This document shows, piece after piece, positions 1 through 5,646 of a stretch of 5,646 bases of DNA. The notes below the pieces were generated by a model. The model worked only from the letters and a program-made list of their open reading frames with translations, did not search any database and was not told the origin of the DNA. The DNA is from Pontimonas sp. (GTDB taxonomy: Bacteria > Actinomycetota > Actinomycetes > Actinomycetales > Microbacteriaceae). The first letter of the stretch is position 1; every line of letters starts with the position of its first letter. The DNA lies in the NCBI GenBank assembly GCA_017852615.1, contig JAFMKX010000008.1, forward strand, positions 25,624-31,269. The letters are read 5' to 3'. The translations under genes were made by a program, and so were the position numbers.

Positions 1-198
1 GATCAGTCAGTGTTGTCTCAGTGGATGAGAACCGCAGGGTTTACTCGGGTTGCATACCGTAACCTAACGGGAGGCATTGTTGCCCTGCACCGAGCTCGAA
101 GTCCTGAAGATTCGAAGGTGCGTGAATCGGTGGGCAAGAGACGCCAACGTCCGGCCTCCCCCTCCACATCCTCAGTCCCCATTCCGATTCAGGAATAA
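1..198 (+). CDS. menG: Demethylmenaquinone C-methyltransferase, C-terminal fragment (5' truncated)
   Basis: The reading frame is open from base 1 (codons gat cag tca) to the TAA at 196-198, so only the last 65 codons of the gene are in the window. The segment GFTRVAYRNLTGGIVALHR (codons ending near base 93) matches the conserved C-terminus of the MenG/UbiE SAM-dependent methyltransferase family, which methylates demethylmenaquinone to menaquinone (or the ubiquinone precursor in proteobacteria). The SAM-binding fold itself is outside the window. After the ALHR motif, where family members normally stop within a few residues, about 30 more residues follow (bases 97-195). They are rich in basic residues, Ser and Pro and are probably disordered. 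A polyprenyl diphosphate synthase starts 27 bp downstream on the same strand, which fits a menaquinone operon and favours the menG reading over ubiE. The family call is good; the function of the tail is unknown. Confidence 0.85.
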   Translation, partial: DQSVLSQWMRTAGFTRVAYRNLTGGIVALHRARSPEDSKVRESVGKRRQRPASPSTSSVPIPIQE

Positions 199-215
199 TC
201 CCACACCTCGATACC

Positions 216-220
216 AAGGA
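216..220 (+). promoter_or_regulatory. Ribosome binding site deciding the GTG start of the polyprenyl synthase
   Basis: AAGGA at 216-220 lies 5 nt before the GTG at 226-228. This is good Shine-Dalgarno spacing and supports the GTG as the true start rather than a downstream ATG. Confidence 0.7.
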
Positions 221-225
221 CCCTC

Positions 226-1296
226 GTGAATCCCACCTCCCGAACGGCCAGCACCCAGGCCGGGGGCAGAGGCGCCTCCTTTCTCACCGGCGGCTCGCTA
301 CTGTTTGCCTCGAAAGAGGAAAAGGCTTTGGCGGGGGCTCTTGACCAGGGCCTGGTGGACGTGGAATCCGGTTTAGAGCGCGAACTCAAGTTTTCAGAAG
401 ATATCGCTGACGCGGTGGCCCGTTATCTGTTCTCGGCGGGAGGCAAAAGGGTTCGCCCCCTTTTGACCTTGCTCACGTCCCAGTGGGGTGAGGGAATTAA
501 TGAACGCGTGATTAGAGCTGCCCAAGTCATCGAGCTCACCCATCTCGCAACCCTCTATCACGATGACGTGATGGATGAAGCGGCTCAACGCCGAGGCGTC
601 GATGCCACCCAAACAGTCTGGGGTAACTCGGTCGCCATTTTGGCGGGGGATTTGTTATTCGCCAGAGCGGGAAGTTTGGTTGCTTCTCTGGGTCAACAAG
701 CCATCACCCTTCAGGCCGCTACTTTTGAGCGTTTGTGTTTAGGCCAAATGCGAGAAACCGTAGGCCCGAAAGAGGGCCAAGACCCCATCGAGCACTATCT
801 AAGCGTCCTCTCCGATAAGACGGGTTCATTGATCGCGCTGTCTGCGGAAATGGGTATTCGTATGTCGGGAGGTTCCGAAGATCTCGTTCCCGCCCTTCGC
901 CGTTTTGGGGAAAAGGTAGGAATTGCTTTTCAGCTGGTCGATGACGTGATTGACCTTTCTGACCGCGGTGCTGGCACCGGCAAGCCACCGGGGACTGATG
1001 TGAGACGAGGAGTCACCACGCTGCCGATGTTGTATTTGGAGCAGCGCGCCAGTAGCGACGCCGATGCCGCGGAGCTCTTGGGCAGACTCCACCTGGGGAC
1101 TCAAGGGAAGGCAACGGAGGAGCAATTCCACCAGGCCATTGGGGATTTGCGCGAGCACGACGTCACAGCGGCGACCATGGCCAAAGCTCGGGATATGGCT
1201 GATGATGCCATTGCGGAGTTATCTACAGTGCCAGCGGGCATCGTGAGAGATGCTTTGACACGATTTGCCCATCAGATTGTGGAGCGAAGCTACTAA
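226..1296 (+). CDS. Long-chain (E)-polyprenyl diphosphate synthase
   Basis: This is a 356-residue trans-isoprenyl diphosphate synthase (IspB/GrcC/HepT-like). It adds isopentenyl diphosphate units to an allylic primer to build the side chain of menaquinone. Visible hallmarks are GGKRVRP (residues 72-78), the first Asp-rich motif DDVMD (113-117) followed by RR (122-123), the conserved KT pair (198-199), and the second Asp-rich motif DDVID (239-243) followed by GKPPGTD (252-258). The residue five positions before the first Asp-rich motif is Ala108. In this family a small residue there opens the product pocket and goes with long chains, while aromatic residues give C15-C20 products. Long-chain specificity is therefore inferred, and the exact chain length cannot be read. 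Length is normal; the first 30 or so residues are variable and low in motif content. The GTG start is backed by AAGGA 5 nt upstream. The gene lies 27 bp after menG and is probably cotranscribed with it. Confidence 0.93.
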   Translation: MNPTSRTASTQAGGRGASFLTGGSLLFASKEEKALAGALDQGLVDVESGLERELKFSEDIADAVARYLFSAGGKRVRPLLTLLTSQWGEGINERVIRAAQVIELTHLATLYHDDVMDEAAQRRGVDATQTVWGNSVAILAGDLLFARAGSLVASLGQQAITLQAATFERLCLGQMRETVGPKEGQDPIEHYLSVLSDKTGSLIALSAEMGIRMSGGSEDLVPALRRFGEKVGIAFQLVDDVIDLSDRGAGTGKPPGTDVRRGVTTLPMLYLEQRASSDADAAELLGRLHLGTQGKATEEQFHQAIGDLREHDVTAATMAKARDMADDAIAELSTVPAGIVRDALTRFAHQIVERSY

Positions 1297-1324
1297 CATT
1301 GTGCTCTTGCACCACAGCATAAAA

Positions 1325-1330
1325 AAAGGA
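1325..1330 (+). promoter_or_regulatory. Ribosome binding site of the FprA-type reductase, long spacing
   Basis: AAAGGA at 1325-1330, inside an A-rich run, precedes the ATG at 1342 by 11 nt, a few bases longer than the usual optimum. No better Shine-Dalgarno sequence or start codon is seen nearby, and the protein's FAD motif begins 10 residues after this ATG, as the family expects. Confidence 0.5.
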
Positions 1331-1341
1331 TTGTCATTTCT

Positions 1342-2697
1342 ATGTCTACCTTGCGCTTAGCCATTGTCGGCGCCGGCCCTGCCGGAATTTATGCCGCCGA
1401 TATCTTGCTCAAGCACGAGCGTTCCTTTGACGTCTCGATTGACCTTTTCGAGCGTCTTCCAGCTCCCTATGGGCTCGTTCGATACGGGGTGGCACCTGAT
1501 CACCCACGTATTAAAGGAATTGTCACGGCCCTGCGTGAGGTTCTGGATACGGGGCAAATCAGGCTTTTTGGCAACGTCACCTATGGCGAAGACATCACTC
1601 TAGAAGATCTGAAGAAGCACTATCACGCGGTGATTTTTTCGACCGGTGCCATCTCGGATCAGGAGTTGGATTTGCCCGGGGTGCATCTCCAGGGCAGTTA
1701 TGGGGCGGCAGATTTTGTCTCCTGGTATGACGGACACCCCGATGTTCCTCGCTCCTGGCCCTTGGAGGCCAAGAGTGTTGCCGTGATTGGAAACGGCAAT
1801 GTGGCCTTGGATGTGGCTCGGATGCTGGCGAAGCACCCCCAGGATTTGGAGCCCACTGAAGTCCCCGACAACGTATTACAGGGATTGGAATCCTCACCGG
1901 CGAGCGATATCCATGTCTTTGGTCGCCGAGGCCCGATGCAGGTTAAATTCACCCCCTTAGAACTGCGGGAACTGGGCGAGATGCGCGATGTTGATGTCAT
2001 CATCCACGAGGAAGATTTTGCCCTCGATGAAGCATCGCAGCGCGCTATCGAATCCAATAAGCAACTCTTTGTGATTAATAAAATCTTCACTCAGTGGCGC
2101 GAGCGCGAAGCTGGAACCGCGTCCAGGCGCCTGCACCTGCATTTTTATGCCAAACCGCTGGAGATAACCGGCACGGTCGTCGTTGAGGGTTTCCGATATG
2201 AGCGCACCGAACCCGATGGTGCTGGTGGGGTTCGAGGCACCGGGGAAATTCGAAACATTGAGGTCCAGGCGGTCTATCGCGCCATTGGGTATTTCGGCAC
2301 CCCCCTTCCCGAGATTCCCTTCGATACCAGGCACGGCGTGATTCCCAATCACGAAGGCCAGGTGATGCGCGATGACAACACCGTCATGCCCGGTGTGTAT
2401 GCCACGGGGTGGATCAAACGTGGCCCGGTGGGGCTGATTGGTCACACCAAGAGCGACGCGATGGAAACGATTCAACACCTGGTCAAAGATCAAGCCTCGT
2501 GGTGGAGCCCCTCGCAGCCCAGCGAGGACAGTGTGGTGGAGCTCTTGAAGTCTCGGGGAGTGGCCTATACCAACCTCGAGGGTTGGCATCGACTCGACGC
2601 GAAAGAACTTGAATTAGGTGCTGCGCGGGGACGAGAGCGACTCAAAGTGGTCCCCCGTGAAGACATGCTCGAAGTGTCCTTAGGGGACTCTCACTGA
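1342..2697 (+). CDS. fprA: FprA-type ferredoxin/NADP+ reductase (adrenodoxin-reductase-like flavoprotein)
   Basis: This 451-residue FAD- and NADP-binding oxidoreductase moves electrons between NADPH and ferredoxin-type carriers in the cytoplasm. Its length matches mycobacterial FprA (about 456). The N-terminal FAD site is GAGPAG at residues 10-15, followed by the family signature APYGLVRYGVAPDHP (41-55). The NADP site is the glycine-rich GNGNVA at 150-155, and the adjacent RR pair (195-196) is the likely contact for the NADP 2'-phosphate. The C-terminal FAD-closing segment runs from ATGWIKRGPVGLIGHTK (354-370) into SDAMET. No [4Fe-4S] ferredoxin domain is fused to it, unlike FprB-type proteins. 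It starts 45 bp after the polyprenyl synthase, so cotranscription is possible but less certain than for the first pair. Its last 7 bp overlap the 3' end of the convergent cardiolipin synthase gene. The family is secure; the physiological electron partner and direction of electron flow are not visible. Confidence 0.92.
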   Translation: MSTLRLAIVGAGPAGIYAADILLKHERSFDVSIDLFERLPAPYGLVRYGVAPDHPRIKGIVTALREVLDTGQIRLFGNVTYGEDITLEDLKKHYHAVIFSTGAISDQELDLPGVHLQGSYGAADFVSWYDGHPDVPRSWPLEAKSVAVIGNGNVALDVARMLAKHPQDLEPTEVPDNVLQGLESSPASDIHVFGRRGPMQVKFTPLELRELGEMRDVDVIIHEEDFALDEASQRAIESNKQLFVINKIFTQWREREAGTASRRLHLHFYAKPLEITGTVVVEGFRYERTEPDGAGGVRGTGEIRNIEVQAVYRAIGYFGTPLPEIPFDTRHGVIPNHEGQVMRDDNTVMPGVYATGWIKRGPVGLIGHTKSDAMETIQHLVKDQASWWSPSQPSEDSVVELLKSRGVAYTNLEGWHRLDAKELELGAARGRERLKVVPREDMLEVSLGDSH

Positions 2698-4172
2698 ACG
2701 GTGGCCGTCAGGCGAGCAAGCCCCTCCACGAATCGTGAGTACCAGGGCCTAGCGCGCCACGCGTCAAGGCTGAGTTCGATGCTCTGGGCCATATAGGTAG
2801 CGCTGAGGTCCTCCAGCTCTTTGACCACGGGAGGGCTGGCTAAGAGGACGGACACCTCCAGGTTCAAGCTAAACGAGCGCATATCGATGTTGGAGGATCC
2901 CAACACACTGATCGCGTCATCCACGATGATGAACTTGGAATGCAAGATCGTCGGGGCTTGATAGAGCCAAATTTTTACTCCCGATTGCAGCAATTCGTCG
3001 TAGTAGGAGCGTTGCGCATAGAACACAAGGTGTTGATCGGCAATCTCGGAAACCATCAAATGCACTTCCACGCCACGCTCGGCAGCGGTAGTGATGGCAT
3101 AGCGCATGGATTCATCGGGCACGAAGTAGGGGCTAGAAAGGATCAGTCGGGAGCGTGCTCCATAGACCAGGCTGTTGAATAACCGCAGGTTATTCTCGCC
3201 TTCGAAGGCGGGGCCACTGGGGACGACCTGGGCCCACGTTTTGTCCGGGCCCACCCTCGTGACTTTGTCTGGTGAGGGTGTGTTGAGTAGCTCCCCGGTT
3301 TCTTGATACCAATCGGAGACGAAAAGAGCTTCTAAGCCATCGGCGAGAGGTCCCTCTGCTCGCATCATCACATCGAGCCACTGCAGACCACGTCGGTGAT
3401 GGCGGGGATTTCGATAACCGGGCTCGATGATGTTTTGAGACCCGGTATACGCGATGAGGGAATCCACAATCAAGAGTTTGCGATGGTTACGCAGGTCGGG
3501 GCGCTGATAGATGCCTCGCCACGGTTGCAGGGGAAGCATTGCCCGGTGTTGTGCACCAATGCGATCTAAGGTGGCGAGCAGGTTTCGATACCCAGAAATG
3601 CGCGCGCTGGCCAATTGGTCATAGAGCACTCGAACGGTGACCCCTCGCGCTACGGCACGCTCCAGGGCGTCAAAAAAGCCCTTCGTGGCGTCGTCCACGC
3701 TCATGATGTAAAACTCAACGTGGACGGTGTCTCGTGCGCTATCAATGGCCTTGGCCATGGCAGCAAGGCTCTGGTGGTACTCCGGCAAGAAATCGACAGT
3801 ATTTCCCGCCACCATCGGCATCGCACCCAATCGTTCGTTCATCCGAACTGTCTGGGCTAGCCACCGGGGAAATTCGGGTGATTCGTTGATATCTGATTCT
3901 GTGACGATGATGCCGCGGGCCAGCATCGTCGAGCGCGCGCGAAGGTGGGCGTTGATGGCGCGTTGGTTCTCACGTCGTTTTTTGGGCAGCCGCCGGGAGC
4001 CAAATGCCACAAAGGCTAAAAAGCCAAAGTAGGGGATGAAGAAAATGGCCAACAGCCAGGCCATCGCGGTTTGAGGTCGGCGATTACGGGGAACAATGAC
4101 CAGGGCAATCACCCGAAAGGCAATGTCTACTGCGAGTGCGAGGGTGACCCACCAGGTGCTAGTTTCCACCAC
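2691..4172 (-). CDS. cls: Cardiolipin synthase, phospholipase D superfamily
   Basis: This 493-residue membrane enzyme of the bacterial Cls family makes cardiolipin, usually by condensing two phosphatidylglycerol molecules with release of glycerol. Two N-terminal hydrophobic segments (about residues 9-28 and 34-58) form the typical membrane hairpin and are followed by a basic stretch (59-70). Two complete HKD catalytic motifs are present: H230-x-K232-x4-D237 followed by GSQN (244-247), and H411-x-K413-x4-D418 followed by GSSN (425-428). Both sites look intact and the length is standard. The start is GTG at 4172-4170, immediately followed by a second GTG codon, with only a weak GGA core 8 nt upstream. 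It begins 12 bp after the yajQ stop, so the two are likely one transcript. Some actinobacteria make cardiolipin with a CDP-alcohol phosphotransferase instead, and HKD proteins of this kind can use other phosphatidyl donors, so substrate use is inferred from the family. Confidence 0.92.
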   Translation of the reverse strand: MVETSTWWVTLALAVDIAFRVIALVIVPRNRRPQTAMAWLLAIFFIPYFGFLAFVAFGSRRLPKKRRENQRAINAHLRARSTMLARGIIVTESDINESPEFPRWLAQTVRMNERLGAMPMVAGNTVDFLPEYHQSLAAMAKAIDSARDTVHVEFYIMSVDDATKGFFDALERAVARGVTVRVLYDQLASARISGYRNLLATLDRIGAQHRAMLPLQPWRGIYQRPDLRNHRKLLIVDSLIAYTGSQNIIEPGYRNPRHHRRGLQWLDVMMRAEGPLADGLEALFVSDWYQETGELLNTPSPDKVTRVGPDKTWAQVVPSGPAFEGENNLRLFNSLVYGARSRLILSSPYFVPDESMRYAITTAAERGVEVHLMVSEIADQHLVFYAQRSYYDELLQSGVKIWLYQAPTILHSKFIIVDDAISVLGSSNIDMRSFSLNLEVSVLLASPPVVKELEDLSATYMAQSIELSLDAWRARPWYSRFVEGLARLTATVQ

Positions 4173-4184
4173 CGGATTAGTCCA

Positions 4185-4673
4185 TTAACGGTAATTAACG
4201 AACTGGACGTCGATATCGAGATCGGCCCCTTTGACCAGGGAGATGACCCCTTGAAGATCATCGCGGCTCTTGGAGCTCACCCTGACTTCATCCCCTTGAA
4301 TGGTGGCTTTGACTGACTTGGGGCCCTCAGCTCGAATCAGGGCGGTAATCTTCTTGCCGTTGTCGGCAGAGATTCCCATTTTGAGCGAACCGGTAATGCG
4401 ATAAATCTTTCCGCTGGCGGCGGGCTCTGAGGTGTCCAGGCTTTTGAGGGAAATACCTCGTTTGACCAGTTTTGATTGCAAGACGTCAAGAACCGCTTTC
4501 ACGCGCTCTTCGGTGTTTGCTTCCAGCGTGATGCCTGAGGACGTATTTTCTATCCGAGCGTCCACGCCCTTGAAGTCGTAGCGCTGGGTGAGTTCTTTAT
4601 GGGTTTGATTGACCGCATTCTCTAATTCCATGGGGTCGATTTTGCTCACGATGTCAAAGGTGGAATCTGCCAT
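4185..4673 (-). CDS. yajQ: YajQ family nucleotide-binding protein (UPF0234)
   Basis: This is a small soluble protein of 162 residues, the normal family length. It begins MADSTFDIVSK and carries the family signatures RYDFKG (31-36) and VRVSSKSRDDLQGVI (130-144), ending in QFVNYR. YajQ proteins have two ferredoxin-like folds. Members have been reported to bind nucleic acid or nucleotides, and a Xanthomonas homologue binds cyclic di-GMP; the role in actinobacteria is not established. I chose the ATG at 4673-4671 because every family member starts close to this FDIVSK segment. An in-frame GTG at 4721 would add 16 unconserved residues. The purine-rich stretch just before the ATG (GGTGA) is very close to it, so the ribosome binding site is poor. 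It is the first gene of a minus-strand pair with cls, 12 bp apart, and is divergent from the tRNA-Tyr gene. Confidence 0.93.
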   Translation of the reverse strand: MADSTFDIVSKIDPMELENAVNQTHKELTQRYDFKGVDARIENTSSGITLEANTEERVKAVLDVLQSKLVKRGISLKSLDTSEPAASGKIYRITGSLKMGISADNGKKITALIRAEGPKSVKATIQGDEVRVSSKSRDDLQGVISLVKGADLDIDVQFVNYR

Positions 4674-4703
4674 TTCACCATGGTAGCCAGAAAGCCGCGT
4701 GGT

Positions 4704-4709
4704 CACTGT
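4704..4709 (-). promoter_or_regulatory. Possible -10 element for the yajQ-cls unit
   Basis: On the minus strand TACAGT (4709 to 4704) fits the TANNNT pattern and would place a transcript start near 4697, about 24 nt before the yajQ ATG. I see no good -35 hexamer at the expected spacing, so this is weak. The whole divergent gap (4674-4792) must hold the promoters of both units. Confidence 0.25.
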
Positions 4710-4746
4710 AGCTGATGGCACCAGGCCCTAGAGAAAACCGATATCC

Positions 4747-4778
4747 TTGGAGGCGCGCACCCGATTGGTGAATACACT
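4747..4778 (+). promoter_or_regulatory. Candidate promoter of tRNA-Tyr and the downstream phosphatase gene
   Basis: TACACT at 4773-4778 is a good -10 match and would start transcription near 4785, about 8 nt before the mature tRNA, a typical short tRNA leader. The only -35-like hexamer is TTGGAG at 4747-4752, with a 20-bp spacer, longer than the usual 16-18. The -10 assignment is moderate and the -35 weak. Confidence 0.4.
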
Positions 4779-4792
4779 GGTCGGGAGCGCAT

Positions 4793-4874
4793 GGCGAGTT
4801 ACCCAAGCGGCCAAAGGGATCTGACTGTAAATCAGCTGGCTCAGCCTTCGGGGGTTCGAATCCCTCACTCGCCA
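4793..4874 (+). tRNA. tRNA-Tyr (anticodon GUA)
   Basis: This is an 82-nt class II tRNA folded by hand. The acceptor arm pairs GGCGAGT (4793-4799) with ACTCGCC (4867-4873), 7 of 7, with discriminator A at 4874. The D stem pairs CCC (4802-4804) with GGG (4816-4818). The anticodon loop CTGTAAA (4825-4831) carries GTA at 4827-4829. The long variable arm has a GGC/GCC stem (4838-4840 with 4844-4846), as expected for bacterial tRNA-Tyr. The T arm is GGGGG (4850-4854), TTCGAAT (4855-4861), CCCTC (4862-4866), with one G-T pair. The top of the anticodon stem (T4820 against C4836) does not pair. The 3' CCA is not encoded, since CAG follows the discriminator. The next gene starts only 3 nt downstream. 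Confidence 0.96.
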
Positions 4875-4877
4875 CAG

Positions 4878-5646
4878 ATGTCCCACACTCTGGTGCAGGT
4901 CGCGACACAGCTCGCCCGCGAAGCGGGGGAGCTTGTTGTGGCAGCCAGAACCGGTCACGTTGAAGTGGCAAAGACCAAATCCAGCACGGTCGATGTCGTT
5001 ACTGCGGTGGATCAAGAGTCAGAAGAGCTCCTTTTTTCTCGTTTGGCTACGCTTCGCCCCGGGGATGGTTTCCTCGGCGAAGAAGGAAAGTCGCGAGAGT
5101 CCACCACGGGGATTACCTGGGTGGTCGATCCCATTGATGGGACCGTGAACTTTCTCTACAACATCCCCCATTACGCGGTCAGTATTGCTGCCGTGACCGG
5201 GGAGCCACAACCTGGTTCATGGTCTGTGGAGGCGGGGGCTATTTTCAACCCCGCTACCGGCGAGATGTTTAGTGCAGCCAAAGGGGAGGGTGCTTTTCTG
5301 GGAGAGCGCCGCTTGCGCATCGCCGAGCCCCCCGCGCTTGATCTGGCACTCCTGGCGACTGGTTTTGCCTATTCCTCTGCGATGCGCAGCGAACAGGCGC
5401 GCGTGATGGCTCAATTACTCCCCGAAGTGCGCGATATTCGCCGCTTTGGCACTGCGTCGCTGGACTTGGCCGCTGTCGCAGCGGGCCGAGTCGATGTCTA
5501 TTACGAGCGCACCCTGATGCCGTGGGATCATGCGGCAGGAGAAATTTTGGTGACCGAAGCCGGTGGAGTTATCGAGGGTTTTGAGGGCCTCGCCCCGGGT
5601 CGTGAAGGCCTTTTTGCGGGCCACCCGGACATTGTTTCCCAGCTGA
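4878..5646 (+). CDS. Inositol monophosphatase family protein (3' truncated by window edge)
   Basis: An open frame runs from the ATG at 4878 to the last base without a stop, giving 256 codons plus one base. Family members are about 260-280 residues, so only the extreme C-terminus is missing. The Mg-dependent phosphatase motifs are all present: GEEG (67-70, metal ligand E68), DPIDGTVNF (84-92, metal ligands D84 and D87), and WDHAAGEILVTEAGG (216-230, metal ligand D217). The enzyme hydrolyses small phosphate monoesters, classically myo-inositol 1-phosphate. SuhB-like, HisN-like (histidinol phosphate) or CysQ-like specificity cannot be excluded from motifs alone. In actinobacteria inositol feeds phosphatidylinositol and sometimes mycothiol. 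The ATG lies 3 nt after the mature tRNA-Tyr end and no Shine-Dalgarno sequence is visible, because the upstream bases are the T arm and acceptor stem. The N-terminus (LAREAGEL, 12-19) aligns with the usual family start, so I keep this ATG. Confidence 0.9.
   Translation, partial: MSHTLVQVATQLAREAGELVVAARTGHVEVAKTKSSTVDVVTAVDQESEELLFSRLATLRPGDGFLGEEGKSRESTTGITWVVDPIDGTVNFLYNIPHYAVSIAAVTGEPQPGSWSVEAGAIFNPATGEMFSAAKGEGAFLGERRLRIAEPPALDLALLATGFAYSSAMRSEQARVMAQLLPEVRDIRRFGTASLDLAAVAAGRVDVYYERTLMPWDHAAGEILVTEAGGVIEGFEGLAPGREGLFAGHPDIVSQL

Noticed and set aside
1301..1312. GTGC-TCTT-GCAC hairpin between the polyprenyl synthase and fprA, as a terminator.
   Set aside because: The stem is only 4 bp and is followed by A-rich rather than T-rich sequence, so it does not fit an intrinsic terminator.
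1299..1325. A promoter for fprA made of TTGTGC and the CATAAA/TAAAAA region.
   Set aside because: The spacer is only 13-15 bp and the -10 match is poor; the A-run is better explained as part of the ribosome binding region.
1957..2589. A 210-codon open frame on the minus strand opposite fprA.
   Set aside because: It lies wholly inside a well-supported gene, has no recognisable domain, and reads as the antisense shadow of fprA codon use.
4677..4684. The palindrome ACCATGGT just upstream of the yajQ ATG as an operator.
   Set aside because: An isolated 8-bp palindrome is common by chance and no second copy or regulator gene is present.
4674..4721. A 16-residue N-terminal extension of YajQ from a GTG at 4721.
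   Set aside because: Family members begin at the MADSTFDIVSK segment, and the extension looks like translated leader with no conserved residues.
4791..4877. An in-frame upstream ATG at 4791, preceded by GGGAG, would read through the whole tRNA into the phosphatase and add 29 residues.
   Set aside because: The added residues are simply translated tRNA, with no similarity to the phosphatase family N-terminus. The tRNA fold is near perfect, so the ATG at 4878 is preferred.
4675..5015. Minus-strand open frames over the tRNA-Tyr and the start of the phosphatase.
   Set aside because: They translate the complement of a tRNA (the familiar RVRDSNPRRLS-type artefact) and the antisense of a real gene.

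Overview
This window looks like ordinary chromosomal housekeeping DNA from an actinobacterium. The best fit is a moderate-GC member of the Microbacteriaceae or a related lineage. The evidence is a mid-50s percent GC impression, GTG starts, the FprA-type (adrenodoxin-reductase-like) flavoprotein, the wording of the protein motifs, and a menG-linked polyprenyl synthase, which points to menaquinone respiration. The taxon is inferred from recall of families, not from a search.

Layout. Three plus-strand genes open the window. The 3' end of a menaquinone C-methyltransferase (menG/ubiE) is followed after 27 bp by a long-chain polyprenyl diphosphate synthase. After another 45 bp comes a complete FprA-type ferredoxin/NADP reductase. 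This gene meets the next unit tail to tail, with the two stop regions overlapping by 7 bp at 2691-2697. On the minus strand lies a two-gene unit: yajQ first (4673 down to 4185), then, 12 bp further on, a cardiolipin synthase (4172 down to 2691). A divergent intergenic region of about 119 bp separates yajQ from a plus-strand tRNA-Tyr(GUA) at 4793-4874. Just 3 bp after the mature tRNA end begins an inositol-monophosphatase-family gene that stays open to the right edge of the window, so it is 3'-truncated here.

How the genes work together. The first unit makes a respiratory quinone: the polyprenyl synthase builds the side chain and MenG performs the ring methylation that finishes menaquinone. 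The reductase is another redox enzyme, with no proven tie to the quinone. The minus-strand unit couples an anionic-phospholipid synthase with a small nucleotide-binding-family protein. IMPase-family enzymes feed inositol or phosphoinositide metabolism in many actinobacteria, although other substrates are possible.

I found no mobile element, CRISPR array, toxin-antitoxin pair, phage gene or convincing new system. The most interesting point is the tRNA-Tyr/IMPase junction, where tRNA 3' processing would leave an almost leaderless mRNA with no Shine-Dalgarno sequence. Apart from the partial genes at both edges, the window is densely coding and no gene-free stretch exceeds about 120 bp.
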